From Tetradesmus obliquus (Eukaryota; Chlorophyta; Chlorophyceae; Sphaeropleales; Scenedesmaceae), in the NCBI GenBank assembly GCA_030272155.1, contig CP126202.1, positions 2,997,501-3,061,500 on the forward strand: 64,000 bases of DNA. The letters are read 5' to 3'. The notes under the pieces are model-generated. The model saw nothing but the letters and a program-made list of their open reading frames with translations, did no database searches and was not told the DNA's origin. Shown piece after piece: positions 12,546 to 26,045 of this stretch; position 1 is the first letter of the stretch, and every line of letters starts with the position of its first letter. Both the position numbers and the translations under genes were made by a program.

Positions 12546-15500
12546 CATATCTACAGCAGGGTTCAAAACAGACTTCACCAGTACTGCAGAATGAGGTCAA
12601 GGCTACCCACGATGCATGGGTGAGTCTGAGCAGGGCTCAGCCAATGCCGGCTCAAGCACAGCCAGAACACACAATCAACTACAGCAGCGCTTCACACGCC
12701 CACCTGCAGCACTGCCTGTGGCTCCTTCAGGTCATTGCGCCTGTAGCCGCCGTAGAACACCACACAGCCCTCTGCATCTGCGCCGCCGCAATGCCCTGCC
12801 AGACCCAGCAGCGGCTGCTGCTGCTGCTGCTGCTCCATACCCGCCACACTGCTGCTGCTGACTGCCAGTCTGGGCGCTTCTAGCTGCCATGTTGGCGGCT
12901 GCTGCTGCAGGTCAAGCACTTGTAGATCGCACAGCATGCTGACTGGCGTGCGTGCTGTCTTGCCTCCATACACCATGAGCTTGCCGTTGCAGTAGACGCT
13001 GCAGGAGTCGGTGCGCAGGCACGGCGGCTCGCCCTGCAGGTTTGATGCAGGGCGAAGCAGGCACACACACAACAGCAGCAGCAGCAGCAGCAACTTTAGA
13101 CGCTGCAAGAGTCTGCACGAAGGCACAGCAGTCACCCTGCAGGGTTGAGCATCGTGCAACATGTGTTAGCAGGCAAGAGCAGGCTCGGGCAACAGCAGCA
13201 GCAGCACCAGTGGAGTCTTTCCTGCTGTCTTAAATTGCATCAGAGGCCGTATGAGCCCTGTGCGCAAGACGAGGAGGCTGACATAGCTGTGGGGATCGAA
13301 TGAGAACACACAAGGTAAAGAGTATTGACACGCTGCATGCTGCATGATAACAGTGCTGCAGCGCCTCACATGGGTGGGCATCACATCCGGGTCATGGCCA
13401 CAGCAATCACAACTTCCTGAACACGCTCGATATTAAATAGAATGTAACACAAGCATTGAATGATTGGTGCAACCCTGGCGCTGCAGCATCATCACCTGGG
13501 TGGGCACCAGCTCCCACTCATTGCTGATCATGTTCAGCCGCAGCAGCTGGTAGCCAGGCTGGCCACCACACAACAGCTTCTGGTCTGCTTTGTGGCTGCT
13601 GCTGGCCTGCCTTCCGCTGTTAGCGCCTTGTTTGCTGCTGCCTGCTCCTTGTCTACTGCTGCTGCTGCTGCTGCTGTGTCTGCTGCTGCTGCTGCTGCTG
13701 TGAAGAGGCACGTCAGGTATGGCCCACAGTGCGCCGCTGTGCCACCAGAAGGCCAGCAGCGTAGTGCTGCGGGGCCTGTAGGAGCCTGCAGGTGACACCA
13801 CCAAGCATGTTACTAACATGTTACATTAGTGACATGTGACAACAGCACATACACGCAGCTGTGCCACCAGAAGGCCAGCAGCGTGGTGCTGCGGGGCCTG
13901 TAGGAGCCTGCATGAGGCATAACGCAAGCGTGTCATTAACATGATACATGAATGACATGTGACAACAGCACAAACACGCAGCTGTGCCACCAGAAGGCCA
14001 GCAGCATGGTGCTGCGGGGCCTGTAGGAGCCTGCAGGTGACACCACGCAAGCATGTTACCAACATGTTACATTAGTGACATGTAACAACAACACATACAC
14101 GCAGTTGTGCCACCAGAAGGCCAGCAGCGTTGCGCTGCGCGGCCTGCAGGAGCCTGCATGAGGCGTAACACAAGCGTGTCGTTAACATGTTACATTAGTG
14201 ACATGTGGCAACAGCAAAAAGGCGCTGTTGCATCGTTACGCACTACATGCCCCCACTGCCAGCTGCTCTTGCAGCATGCTGTGCTTGTAGCTGCTGCTCA
14301 CATATGCACACAGCACACTGTTTCGGCAAAATTGCAGCTCAACGCATACCAGCAGCTTGCACATACAGCCATGCACCATAAACAGCAGCACCTCCCACCT
14401 GCTGTCTGCAGTGTGCTCCAAGTGTAGCTATGGAAGCAGTAGCAGTGCAGCGTGCCCGCAGCCTCATCAACTCATAACAGCGGCTTGCGGTATGGCCTCG
14501 TACTATACAGCTGCCGCCTCTCACCTGTTGTCTGCAGCGTGCTCCAAGTGTAGCTGTGGAAGCAGTAGCAGTGCAGCGTGCCTGCAGCCTCATCTGCAGG
14601 CAGCCTCGCGCCATCCCTGTCTCGAATATGCACGCCACCGTACACATACATCACCCCAGCCTCTGCGTCCACTGCTGCCCTGTGGTACATCCTGCTGCTC
14701 GGCTGCTGGCCTAGCTGCGGCAGCTCTGATAAGACTGGCAGCATTCCGCCTTGCGTGCCTGACTCATCTACTGCATATGCGCGCAGCTTGTTGCCAGTTG
14801 GCTTTTTGGGTGCTGGCTCTTTTGCTGCGGGCCCTTTTGCTTTGGCTGCTGCTTTGGGCGGGGCGTCTGCAAGGCAGCGGCAGGAATGGGAAGATAGTAG
14901 CAGGGCAAAATGTGGCTCTAGTCAGCAAGCCGGCACACAATACATACAAGCAGGCATACCTAAGCTTACAGAGGTGACGGGACACCCGCTGCTTTACCTT
15001 GCATCCATCCACCATGCTGGTGACGATGCATCTGCTGCTGTCAGCGCTGCTGTTGGCACGACACAGCCAGTAGCCTGCCTCACTCTACCACGCTTGGCGC
15101 TGCTGCTGTCAGCGCATCATGACTGCCTTCCTGAAACACAGCCACCTGCAATCACCCCAAGGATCCCTGCAGTGCACCTGCAGTGCACCTGCAGTGCACC
15201 TGCAGTGCACCTGCAGCCAATGCCATTGCCATCACCCACCTGCTTCGCCATCTGGCTGCGCTGCTGCTGCTGCCTCCATGCCCCCAAAAATGAACACCCT
15301 TGAGCCATACAGCGCCACAGAGTGGCCAATCAGGCCTGCAGGCAGTGCAGGAGAGGCCGGGGTTGCAGCCCAAGGGCTGCTGCTTCTGCTGCTTCTGCTG
15401 CTGCTGCTGCTGTTTTCTGCAGGGCTGATGGTGACCACTTGGCTGCTGAGCTGTGATGGGGTGCCCTGCAGTTCAGCAGCAGAACGGGGAGTGTCAGCCG

Positions 15501-16137
15501 CACAGCAAGATCATGCTATTATTTGAAGCCAGCCACTAACAGAAGCACTGGAAGCATGCAGGCAAAGGAGGGGATACAGAACGCTATTGTTGTGTTGCTG
15601 CTGCTGCAGGCACGGCAGTGACTTGCGCTGGGGTCTCCAAGCACATCAGGGCACACAACTCACCTGGAAGACTGTGCTGTAGTCAGGCGCCAGCATGTGG
15701 CCCTGATGCTCTCTGATCCAGCTGATTTCATTCTGCACTTTGAGCTCTGCTAGCCTGCCTAACACCATGCCTCCAAAGCATATCAGGCCATAGGGAGTGC
15801 CCACTGCTTGGCCATGCATGCTGGCTTGCATCTTGCTGTCCGCCTTGAAGGCGTTGTGCTTCGTAACGGTCCATTCAAGCGGGACTGTCGACGCTAAAGC
15901 TTGCAGGAAGGCCTGCTGTAGCTCCTCCTCTGTAGCATTAGCTACTGATGGGGCACTAGCACTAATACTACTGCTGCCTGCATGCTCGGCCTGCCTGCTG
16001 CTGTTCCACGCGTGGATAGCGTTTACGATGAGCTCCTTTGGAAGTGCACTGTAGTTGGCATAGGTAGACAGGGCGTGCAGCAGGGCTTCCGTGCTGTACA
16101 TTTGTTGCAGTGTTGCTTTCGTAGGGCAGTATAGCAC
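7044..16137 (-). CDS. Kelch-repeat/BTB/BACK protein (start uncertain)
   Basis: Probable substrate adaptor for a cullin-3 ligase, with the order Kelch then BTB-BACK as in LZTR1-type proteins. The exons (minus order) splice with one continuous phase: 16137-15664, 15465-15240, 14866-14525, 13785-13496, 13033-12704, 12288-12151, 11878-11735, 11163-11054, 10464-10355, 9739-9606, 9315-9151, 7897-7793, 7538-7416, 7172-7044. They sum to 2820 nt (939 aa). Kelch blades: GHSVALYGSRVFIFGG; SSRMYHRAAV...VMYVYGG; NGKLMVYGGK; GCVVFYGGYRRND. BTB: VRMPARLLALYSCLFDDMF, then SMTQLVDMYRVADRLIMERL. BACK: NDVFAVLDFALRFRLPRL, then GRLIDKAERI. Low-complexity Ser/Gln/Ala linkers are present. The first exon is only weakly kelch-like, and an upstream exon near 16555-16270 may belong. 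Almost every intron carries partial copies of a neighbouring exon end. Confidence 0.8.
7972..8025 (-). repeat. Partial copy of the 5' end of Kelch-BTB exon 7897-7793
   Basis: It repeats the acceptor (ctgccag) and the AASRYVTAAVPLCRL-like start of the exon, with a point change. A separate fragment of the same exon's middle (LEKDLLL) recurs at about 7703-7735. Confidence 0.75.
8203..9090 (-). repeat. Seven partial copies of the BACK exon 3' end (RGRLIDKAERIVK/gt)
   Basis: Copies of the 3' end of exon 9315-9151 with its donor begin at about 8203, 8331, 8498, 8616, 8736, 8855 and 9025 (real end 9151). Most keep an intact AAG/GTGAGC or /GTAAG donor and LAHxxQVTRGRLID-like coding sequence. Spacing is 118-170 bp, with a higher-order layout: 8331-8498 resembles 8855-9025, and 8203-8331 resembles 9025-9151. 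Confidence 0.9.
9845..10075 (-). repeat. Two partial copies of Kelch-BTB exon 9739-9606 acceptor end
   Basis: Segments at about 9845-9920 and 10006-10075 repeat the acceptor and the first half of the exon (DLSGRADVAGLGAHATSQL). The farther copy has lost the clean acceptor (cttcag replaced and gtgacc changed to gtaact). Confidence 0.85.
10230..10805 (-). repeat. Partial copies of both ends of exon 10464-10355
   Basis: The donor side (AADISGPQQAAAVLQLT/gtgac) is repeated at about 10230-10310, the acceptor side (VADRLIMERLMVELLE) at about 10635-10686, and a decayed acceptor fragment lies at about 10770-10805. Both junctions of one exon have therefore been duplicated independently. Confidence 0.82.
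11448..11824 (-). repeat. Three tandem copies of the BTB exon 3' half with donor
   Basis: Copies at about 11448-11540, 11588-11683 and 11729-11824, period about 141 bp; the rightmost is part of the full exon 11878-11735. Each encodes LYSCLFDDMFQDM...NAEPQV followed by gtgagtgg. The outer copies keep the reading frame and donor. Confidence 0.88.
12249..12499 (-). repeat. Three copies of VLEYGVKPPTP exon start with acceptor
   Basis: The 5' end of exon 12288-12151 recurs at about 12357-12396 and 12461-12499 at a spacing near 105 bp. The nearer copy keeps the acceptor (tgtgcag); the farthest has a changed one. Confidence 0.85.
13093..13147 (-). repeat. Partial copy of the 5' end of Kelch exon 13033-12704
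   Basis: It repeats acceptor ccctgcag plus a diverged version of the CLRTDSCSVYC coding start, next to a (CTG)n run. Confidence 0.7.
13738..14156 (-). repeat. Four tandem copies (about 123 bp) of the Kelch exon acceptor end
   Basis: Copies at about 13738-13785 (the real exon start), 13857-13909, 13981-14033 and 14104-14156. Each has tgcag followed by GCTCCTACAGGCC and the LLAFWWH coding start. The intron part of the unit carries a palindromic taacatgtta motif. Copies differ by only a few bases. Confidence 0.92.
14398..14480 (-). repeat. Copy of the donor end of Kelch exon 14866-14525
   Basis: It repeats the AAGTLHCYCFHSYTWSTLQT-type end and its gtgggagg donor about 127 bp downstream of the real exon end at 14525. 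Confidence 0.8.
15167..15210. repeat. 11-bp tandem repeat ctgcagtgcac, four copies
   Basis: Four exact head-to-tail copies in a Kelch-BTB intron. Each unit contains the palindromes CTGCAG and (across the unit) GTGCAC. Confidence 0.9.
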
Positions 16138-16559
16138 GACGGCAAGTGTTCTGCAGGTTTTGATTGCTCGTAGAAAGCAGGATGTGCAGAAGCTCAGATC
16201 GGTGATGGGTGAGCTGGGTACTCGTGGTCACACATTTTCAAACCAGCTGGTGACATTGTCACACCTCCCACATAGCCCTGGAACTGCAAAAGGTGTTTCG
16301 TCCGTTGGGCCGGAACACAAACATAAAACCGAAATCCGTTGCACTGTGTGACCATGGTCCTGCTGCAACGAATATGCCGACCTGTACCTCTGCACAGGCC
16401 AGCCTGCTCAGCAGCTGAGTCAGCAGTGGCCAAGTGGCGCGTGCAGAAGTGACTGCAACACTGTACGGTGTGCAGCGCACCGTGAATGTAGGTTGCATTT
16501 GAAGTTGCACGAAAACAGTAAATTCAACTGCAGCTGGTTGCAACACAGCCTGCACTGCC

Positions 16560-17757
16560 AGCTGGCTGCATGGCAGGCTCCGTGCCCTGGAGGCGGCCTC
16601 AAGGCAAGCTTGATACGGCAGGCACTAGACTTTTAGTTACCAGGAGGAACGGAACTCCTAGTGGCTCGCCACCACAGCACCATTGAGCGAACCCAAACCG
16701 GGAGCGGGAGGCATTGTCTCACCAGCAAGACAGGTCACGCCTCCCTATATACAGGTGGTGCCCAGCACCGGAGCATAAAAACAGAGGCAGGCACTGTCCC
16801 CGCAAGAGCGGTGTTTTGTGGCTGTGACCAAAGATTTGAACTTTTCTGAACTATTGAACCCGTGACAGACTGTCAGCCGCAGCGCGCACCCAGCAGCAGG
16901 ACAGCTGGCACAATACATGCCGGCACATCATGTGTCAGTGACCGTGAAACAACCTTGGCAACAGCCACCTAGAGGACAGCAACACAAGGTGCTCCTGGCA
17001 GTTTTCAGCCCATGCAGCTTGGGCCAGAACTGACCAGTTCAGCGCAGCAGGTGACTGCGATCCCAGTGCTGTCAGCTGATCAAAAACAAATTGATTGCTG
17101 CACACGTTGATGCAATGCCTCGTGTGCTGCTGGACAGAATTGTGTGGTTATAAGTGTCAGCTGTGAAACGCATTATTAAAGAGCACAGGCCCAAGCAGGC
17201 CCGCCCGTTCCTGAATTGTCACATCAAAGTACTACATACAAGATACAGCTGGCACATATCCAACTTCCAGGACTAAATTAGATTGTGTAACCTGGTACTG
17301 CGCATCATAGGAAACTTTTAAATCCTAGTCCGTAGGACTCTCGACTCATGAGGTGTGAGTTGTGACCGCTGCACCTGCTGGGCTGTGACAGACTTCAGCA
17401 CTTCAGTGGGCTGAAAGGATTTGAGCAACTGATCTGCAACTTATCGACGCTTTTGCGGTACTGCAGTGCTCAGCAACGCACCAGACGCCAAAAGGCAACA
17501 TGCATGACATGCATGACATACAAAAACAGCTGAAGAGCAAAACAAAGCACCGACATTTTTCACACTGCATAATGCGCGCTTGCAGGGTCCAGCACTGCTA
17601 ACTTTCTGTCAGCAAGCTTCTGCCAAGCATACCCAAACATCGTCAAGCATCATTAAAGCTGCTCACAGCTTCCAACCGCTAAAGCAGCGCAACAGCTGCA
17701 CTGGCCACAGGTGATCGCCCTCTAAGATTCATGTACAGCTGGTGCACACCTATGCAT
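16560..17757. other. Intergenic region between the Kelch-BTB and LCAT genes
   Basis: No supported gene. The left part should hold the Kelch-BTB promoter and 5' UTR, the right part the 3' UTR of the minus-strand LCAT gene. No convincing tRNA could be folded from the short palindromic segments near 17320-17390. Confidence 0.5.
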
Positions 17758-21889
<4,132 letters not shown>

Positions 21890-21969
21890 GCTGTAAAGTT
21901 TAGCAGCAGTCCGAACAGATGCGAAGGCGTAATCAAATCATCCGTCCAAAAATTACAGTGTCGCCTACA

Positions 21970-21975
21970 TATATA
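21970..21975 (-). promoter_or_regulatory. Candidate TATA box of the LCAT gene
   Basis: A tatata core about 80 bp upstream of the LCAT start codon at 21889. Support comes only from the motif and its position. Confidence 0.35.
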
Positions 21976-22681
21976 GGTACCAGTTGGCATGCCATTACCC
22001 TGCGATTTGATCATATAAACTCACAGGAACCCCACTTAACGCCTGGGCCACAGGAAGCGTATGGGCACACCATTACTTTCGGAGATCTTAAGTGGTCAAG
22101 AGAATGGAAACGCGAGTGGACGTGCATGGAGCACCACGCTGACACGGATTGCTGTGCAGTACTGCTCACTAGTGACCCAGGTCACCAGAGGGCCCAGCTT
22201 CAAATTGTTGCTTCGTGGCTGGAATCAGCGAGCCGAACATGCTGTCCGCGTACCGAAGCCCAGTATCAAGAGTTACAACGTGCATGCAGGCGAAGCCCAG
22301 CCAAACGCTCTCGAACAGGGGAGTGCTATCAGCCATAACACAACAAAAACCTGTAACTGCTGCCTTGCTCCGTGTGTGCTGCCTGCCTATGCAGCAAGAA
22401 ACTGTTCAACCCGCACGGGTCTGAATCTGCACTCTCTATGTCTTCTGCAAAAGGCTATTACAAGCTTGCACCAATGCTCCTGCTGCTTCAACTACCACCA
22501 GCCTGGTGATCATCACACCTGTAGTGCTGATGAGCAACCACAAATTGTGTGTTACACGACGGGAACACAGCACGTTTTCGCGCGAGAAGCTCTGCCTCGC
22601 AGCGCGCCATGCAGCCAAAGTACATAGGTCACACACTGCCGCTGTTGCTGCTGATGCTGCTGCCACCACTGGCGCATGCCT

Positions 22682-22893
22682 CTCTTTGCTGGTGACAACC
22701 AGCAGTGCCGCACTTGAAGCTGGTGCGAATTCCACCACCACCGCTGCTGCTGCTGCTACTGCTTGCTGGTGATGACCAGCAGCGCCAGCACTCCACGCAG
22801 ACCCTGTTCCTGCTGCAACTTCTGCTGCTAGTTCTTACTGCTGCCGCTGTTGCTGCTACTATTCCTTGCTGGTGATGACCAGCAGCGCCAGCA
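22682..22893 (-). repeat. Three copies of the SEC11 C-terminal coding end
   Basis: The LALLVITSK coding end occurs at about 22863-22893 (real) and again at 22765-22792 and 22682-22703, spaced by about 83-100 bp, interleaved with CTG runs. The copies lie downstream of the stop, in the 3' UTR. Confidence 0.85.
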
Positions 22894-25123
22894 CCCCAAT
22901 CAGGCCGTACTTGAGCATGGGGTAGTCGTTCATCACAATGGTCACCATCCCCATGTACGGAAGGAAGCTGCACAGACACGGACACACACAGATACATGTT
23001 AACTTTGGTTAGTAACGAACAGCAATAACGATGCTTGCACGTGGGAACACACATGAAGGTCACCATGCCCATGTACGGCAGGAAGCTGCACAGACACGGG
23101 CACACACATATACATGTCACTTCTGGTTAGTGAAGTACAGCAATAACGACGCTTGCGCGTGGGAACACACATGATGGTCACCATGCCCATGTACAGCAGA
23201 TGCATTAGGGACCGGCTCTTGTGATTGTAAGTGGCTGCCGCTGCGGCTGACGCATAGTAGATTTCAGCCGTGCAGGCGCGACACTGACCCCACGGCCCTG
23301 CCCATGATGTGTTTCATGTGCAGCCACAGCCACGGCCACAGCCACAGCCACAACCGCAACCCCAGCGAAATTGTGCAGCAAGAGGCCTCTGCCTGCGAAT
23401 GTCGATGCACATGCAGCTGATCAGTGGACTGTCACTCTCAGAACTCATCCCACTGCCCGCCCCATGATGTGCTTCATGTGCAGCCATATAACAAGCGTGG
23501 AGCATTACCAATTGTTTGCAATGCACATCCAATGAGTGCAGTCAACCTTTGACTCACCCGACTGCCCGCCCCATGATGTGCTTCATGTGCAGCCACTCCT
23601 GGCCCCGCGCATACAGCAGCCGGTCATCACCGTAGTTGTTGTCACCCTGCAGCAGCCAATGCAGGGCACACATGGCATCATGGCCGTGGTGATGCTTAAT
23701 GCAGCTGCTCTGCAGCTCTGCTGGCGCCCGCAACAACCGGCTATTGCTGGTGGTGCACCCACTCACTTCTCAAAAGCAACACCTTTCTGGCAAAGCACTG
23801 CAAAGAGCATCTGGCAAAGCACTGCAAAGAGCATCTGGCAAAGCACTGCAAAGAGCATCTGGCAAAGCACTGCAAAGAGCACCTGGTGATGTGGCGTTGC
23901 CTCAGCTATCAGTAGTCAGGACCCAACGCAGCTGCAATGCCACAGTCACCCATGCCGCATTCATCCACACCTTGGTGAGTATGTCCAGGTGGTTCTCTGC
24001 TGCACGCTCGTGCACTTTGATCACGCGGTGCACGATCGGGATGTCCCGCCCGTCAATGTTAAAGACCACAATCTCCCCGGTGCGTGCTGGCTTGCTGCCC
24101 ATGTTGAGGAACAGGATGTCACCACGCTGAAAGCCTGGCTCCATGCTGCCTGACAGAACCACCACCACCTGCACATTATATAACACGAATGTAAAATGCT
24201 TATACCACAAAGTATGAAGACATTAGGAACAGGATGTCACCCCTCTGAAAGCCTGGCTCCATTCTGCCCGACAGCACCACCACCACCTGCATGTCATATA
24301 ACGAACGCATATGTTACAGCATGAAGAAGGCAGGCCCAAAATGCAGCACTTGCTGCAGGGCCGTTGCAGAGAGTGTGATGGGGCAGCGGCTGCACAGAGA
24401 CAGCTGTGGTGGTGTATGCCGCGTGAACACATCGTGTAACCCCTCTATCTATCTGCACAGAGACAGCTGCCCTTGCGGCTGGGTGGCCGCGTCGCTGCTG
24501 GTTGCAGTGACCAGGCGCCAATGCTGCTCAAACGTAGCAGGATGATGCAACCAATGCATGAGGCCATGTGTAAACAAAACTGCTGCTGGCATCTTCACTG
24601 AACAGAGTTTTGGAGCGTAGTGCAGTGCGGCTGCAGTGGCATGCGGGCGGCGACTGCTTGGGCTCGCAGACGCGGTTGCTCAACAGTCAACACAGCCCCT
24701 GCTGTTGGTGCAGCTGCTGCTGCTGCTGCACCCTGCTGTTCAATGTATGAGTACCACTGCAACCAAGCTCCTGCTGCGCTGCCGCAAAATCATCTTCTGC
24801 TGTGCTGCTGCCGCTGCTGCTGCTGCTGCTGCTGCTCACAGGTGACTCGCTGCCGGTTATGAGCATCAGCGACTTCCAGATGATCAGTGCAGAGGTCACC
24901 ACCAGTCCTGCGGGGATGCAAGAGCAGACTTTGAACTCTATCATCAAGCCCTGGTCTATACAACATATCAGCACTGTTGACATCATATCGGCAGTGTCCT
25001 GCAAGCAGCATGATCATCTGCAACAGACTCACCCAGGTTCACTCCCTGTCCTATCAACTGCCGAGCATTCATGCTCTTGAACTCCCCTACAAAGCCATCC
25101 CATTGGGACTTGACAAAGTCCAT
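22859..25123 (-). CDS. SEC11: Signal peptidase complex catalytic subunit SEC11
   Basis: ER-membrane serine protease that cleaves signal peptides from secretory proteins. Five exons (minus): 25123-25033, 24907-24840, 24168-23971, 23646-23558, 22967-22859; the sum is 555 nt, 184 aa, normal for the family, and every phase fits. The N-terminus has the TM anchor ([17 protein letters not shown]). The catalytic block [17 protein letters not shown] carries the nucleophile Ser. [10 protein letters not shown] has the active-site His, [12 protein letters not shown] the Asp, and [16 protein letters not shown] the C-terminal membrane segment. Divergent from the thioredoxin gene (about 1 kb apart). Four of the exon junctions have partial tandem copies in or beside the gene, including a copy of the catalytic exon start in which the Ser codon is Arg. 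Confidence 0.96.
22940..23203 (-). repeat. 118-bp tandem repeat, three copies, of the SEC11 last-exon start
   Basis: The acceptor (gtgcag) plus [10 protein letters not shown] coding sequence is at 22940-22967 (real) and repeats at about 23058-23086 and 23172-23203 with the flanking intron. The coding bases show scattered substitutions (for example V changed to F, then the frame runs into intron-like sequence). Confidence 0.9.
23291..23596 (-). repeat. Three copies of the donor end of SEC11 exon 23646-23558
   Basis: The [13 protein letters not shown] coding end and its surroundings recur at about 23450-23487 and, more decayed, at 23286-23325. Confidence 0.85.
23787..23886. repeat. 24-bp minisatellite, four copies, in a SEC11 intron
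   Basis: Head-to-tail units of ctggcaaagcactgcaaag plus agcat, nearly identical, spaced exactly 24 bp. Confidence 0.93.
24226..24286 (-). repeat. Decoy copy of the SEC11 catalytic exon start, Ser codon changed to Arg
   Basis: It repeats acceptor tgcag and [21 protein letters not shown] 118 bp upstream (minus sense) of the real exon. After LFL it leaves the exon sequence. The intact catalytic exon is 24168-23971. Confidence 0.88.
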
Positions 25124-26045
25124 GTTTGGTGGCTGTTCTCAGCTGGATAGCTAGCAGTGCTACAGCAAAGCTGCAGGGGGTTAAAAAAGCTGCTCAGCAG
25201 CAGCTGCTGTCTCGGATAGTATGTGAGTCGCCGATCGCCTTGTTAAGACACGCAAAGTTTAGAAATTACTGCAGTTGAATAGAAAGCTTGTTGCCACATG
25301 ATTCTCGGCACAACCCCTGGGCGGTTCACAGGTTGACACCAGTAACAAACTGCCTCCACATATTGCGCGTAGCCTTTACGACGTGGCCAAATGTTAATGT
25401 CATGATACCGCAATCATTTGTGCATGCCGATTTATCTCGTCCAAACTACTCACTGCGTAAACGTCCTACTGTGTTCTCACTGTCTGCTGACCGGGACACG
25501 GCAACAACGTGATCTAAGCTCCTCAGCAGTACCAAGCTAGTTCAACAAGCACAACACTGCCACATGTTGCCATTACAGCGCTCGTGTAGCGTGCCAGCGG
25601 CTAGTCAGCATCACAGCTGTGCTCTGACAGCGCCGGTGGTCAGCAGGCACCACAGCAGCAGAGCTCAGCTGCAACCTGCATGGCACCATGGCAGGCAGCG
25701 CCAAACCGTGCAGCAAGTACATGCCATTCATATAGACCGCAGGCAACATATGGAGCTTGTGAGTAGCAGGGCGCACTGGCATCCGGCACAACCTGCACAT
25801 GCAGTTGACAACATATGCCTGGCGCAGACGCTACCTCAGCACCCATCTTGGCAGCACAACAGCCTGGGCCGGAAGTAGGGTGCAACACAATGTTTTATAC
25901 TGCACTGGGTAGCACAGTCGTAACTGCATACATATGCTTGCAGGAGGTTGTACCTGACTTGCACAGCTTGGCAAAGTCGCGTGTGACATGTCACACATGG
26001 CCATTCATCACATGCCTGTTCACAGCTGCCGACTAATGATATATC
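25124..26045. other. Divergent region between SEC11 and the thioredoxin gene
   Basis: Should contain both promoters. The + strand has an open frame from 25564 (MLPLQRSCSVPAASQHH...; Ser/His/Arg-rich) that could be a plastid-targeting first exon of the thioredoxin, but no donor clearly links it. Confidence 0.4.

Noticed and set aside
14998..15049. Extra Kelch exon (AALTAADASSPAWWMDA)
   Set aside because: Including it breaks the phase; exon 15465-15240 joins directly and in frame to 14866-14525.
17320..17400. tRNA-like segment
   Set aside because: Short palindromes present but no cloverleaf with an acceptor stem, anticodon loop and TTC-arm could be made.
23787..23886. Repeated GKALQRAS coding peptide
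   Set aside because: It is a 24-bp minisatellite in a SEC11 intron; the open frame follows only from the unit length being a multiple of 3.
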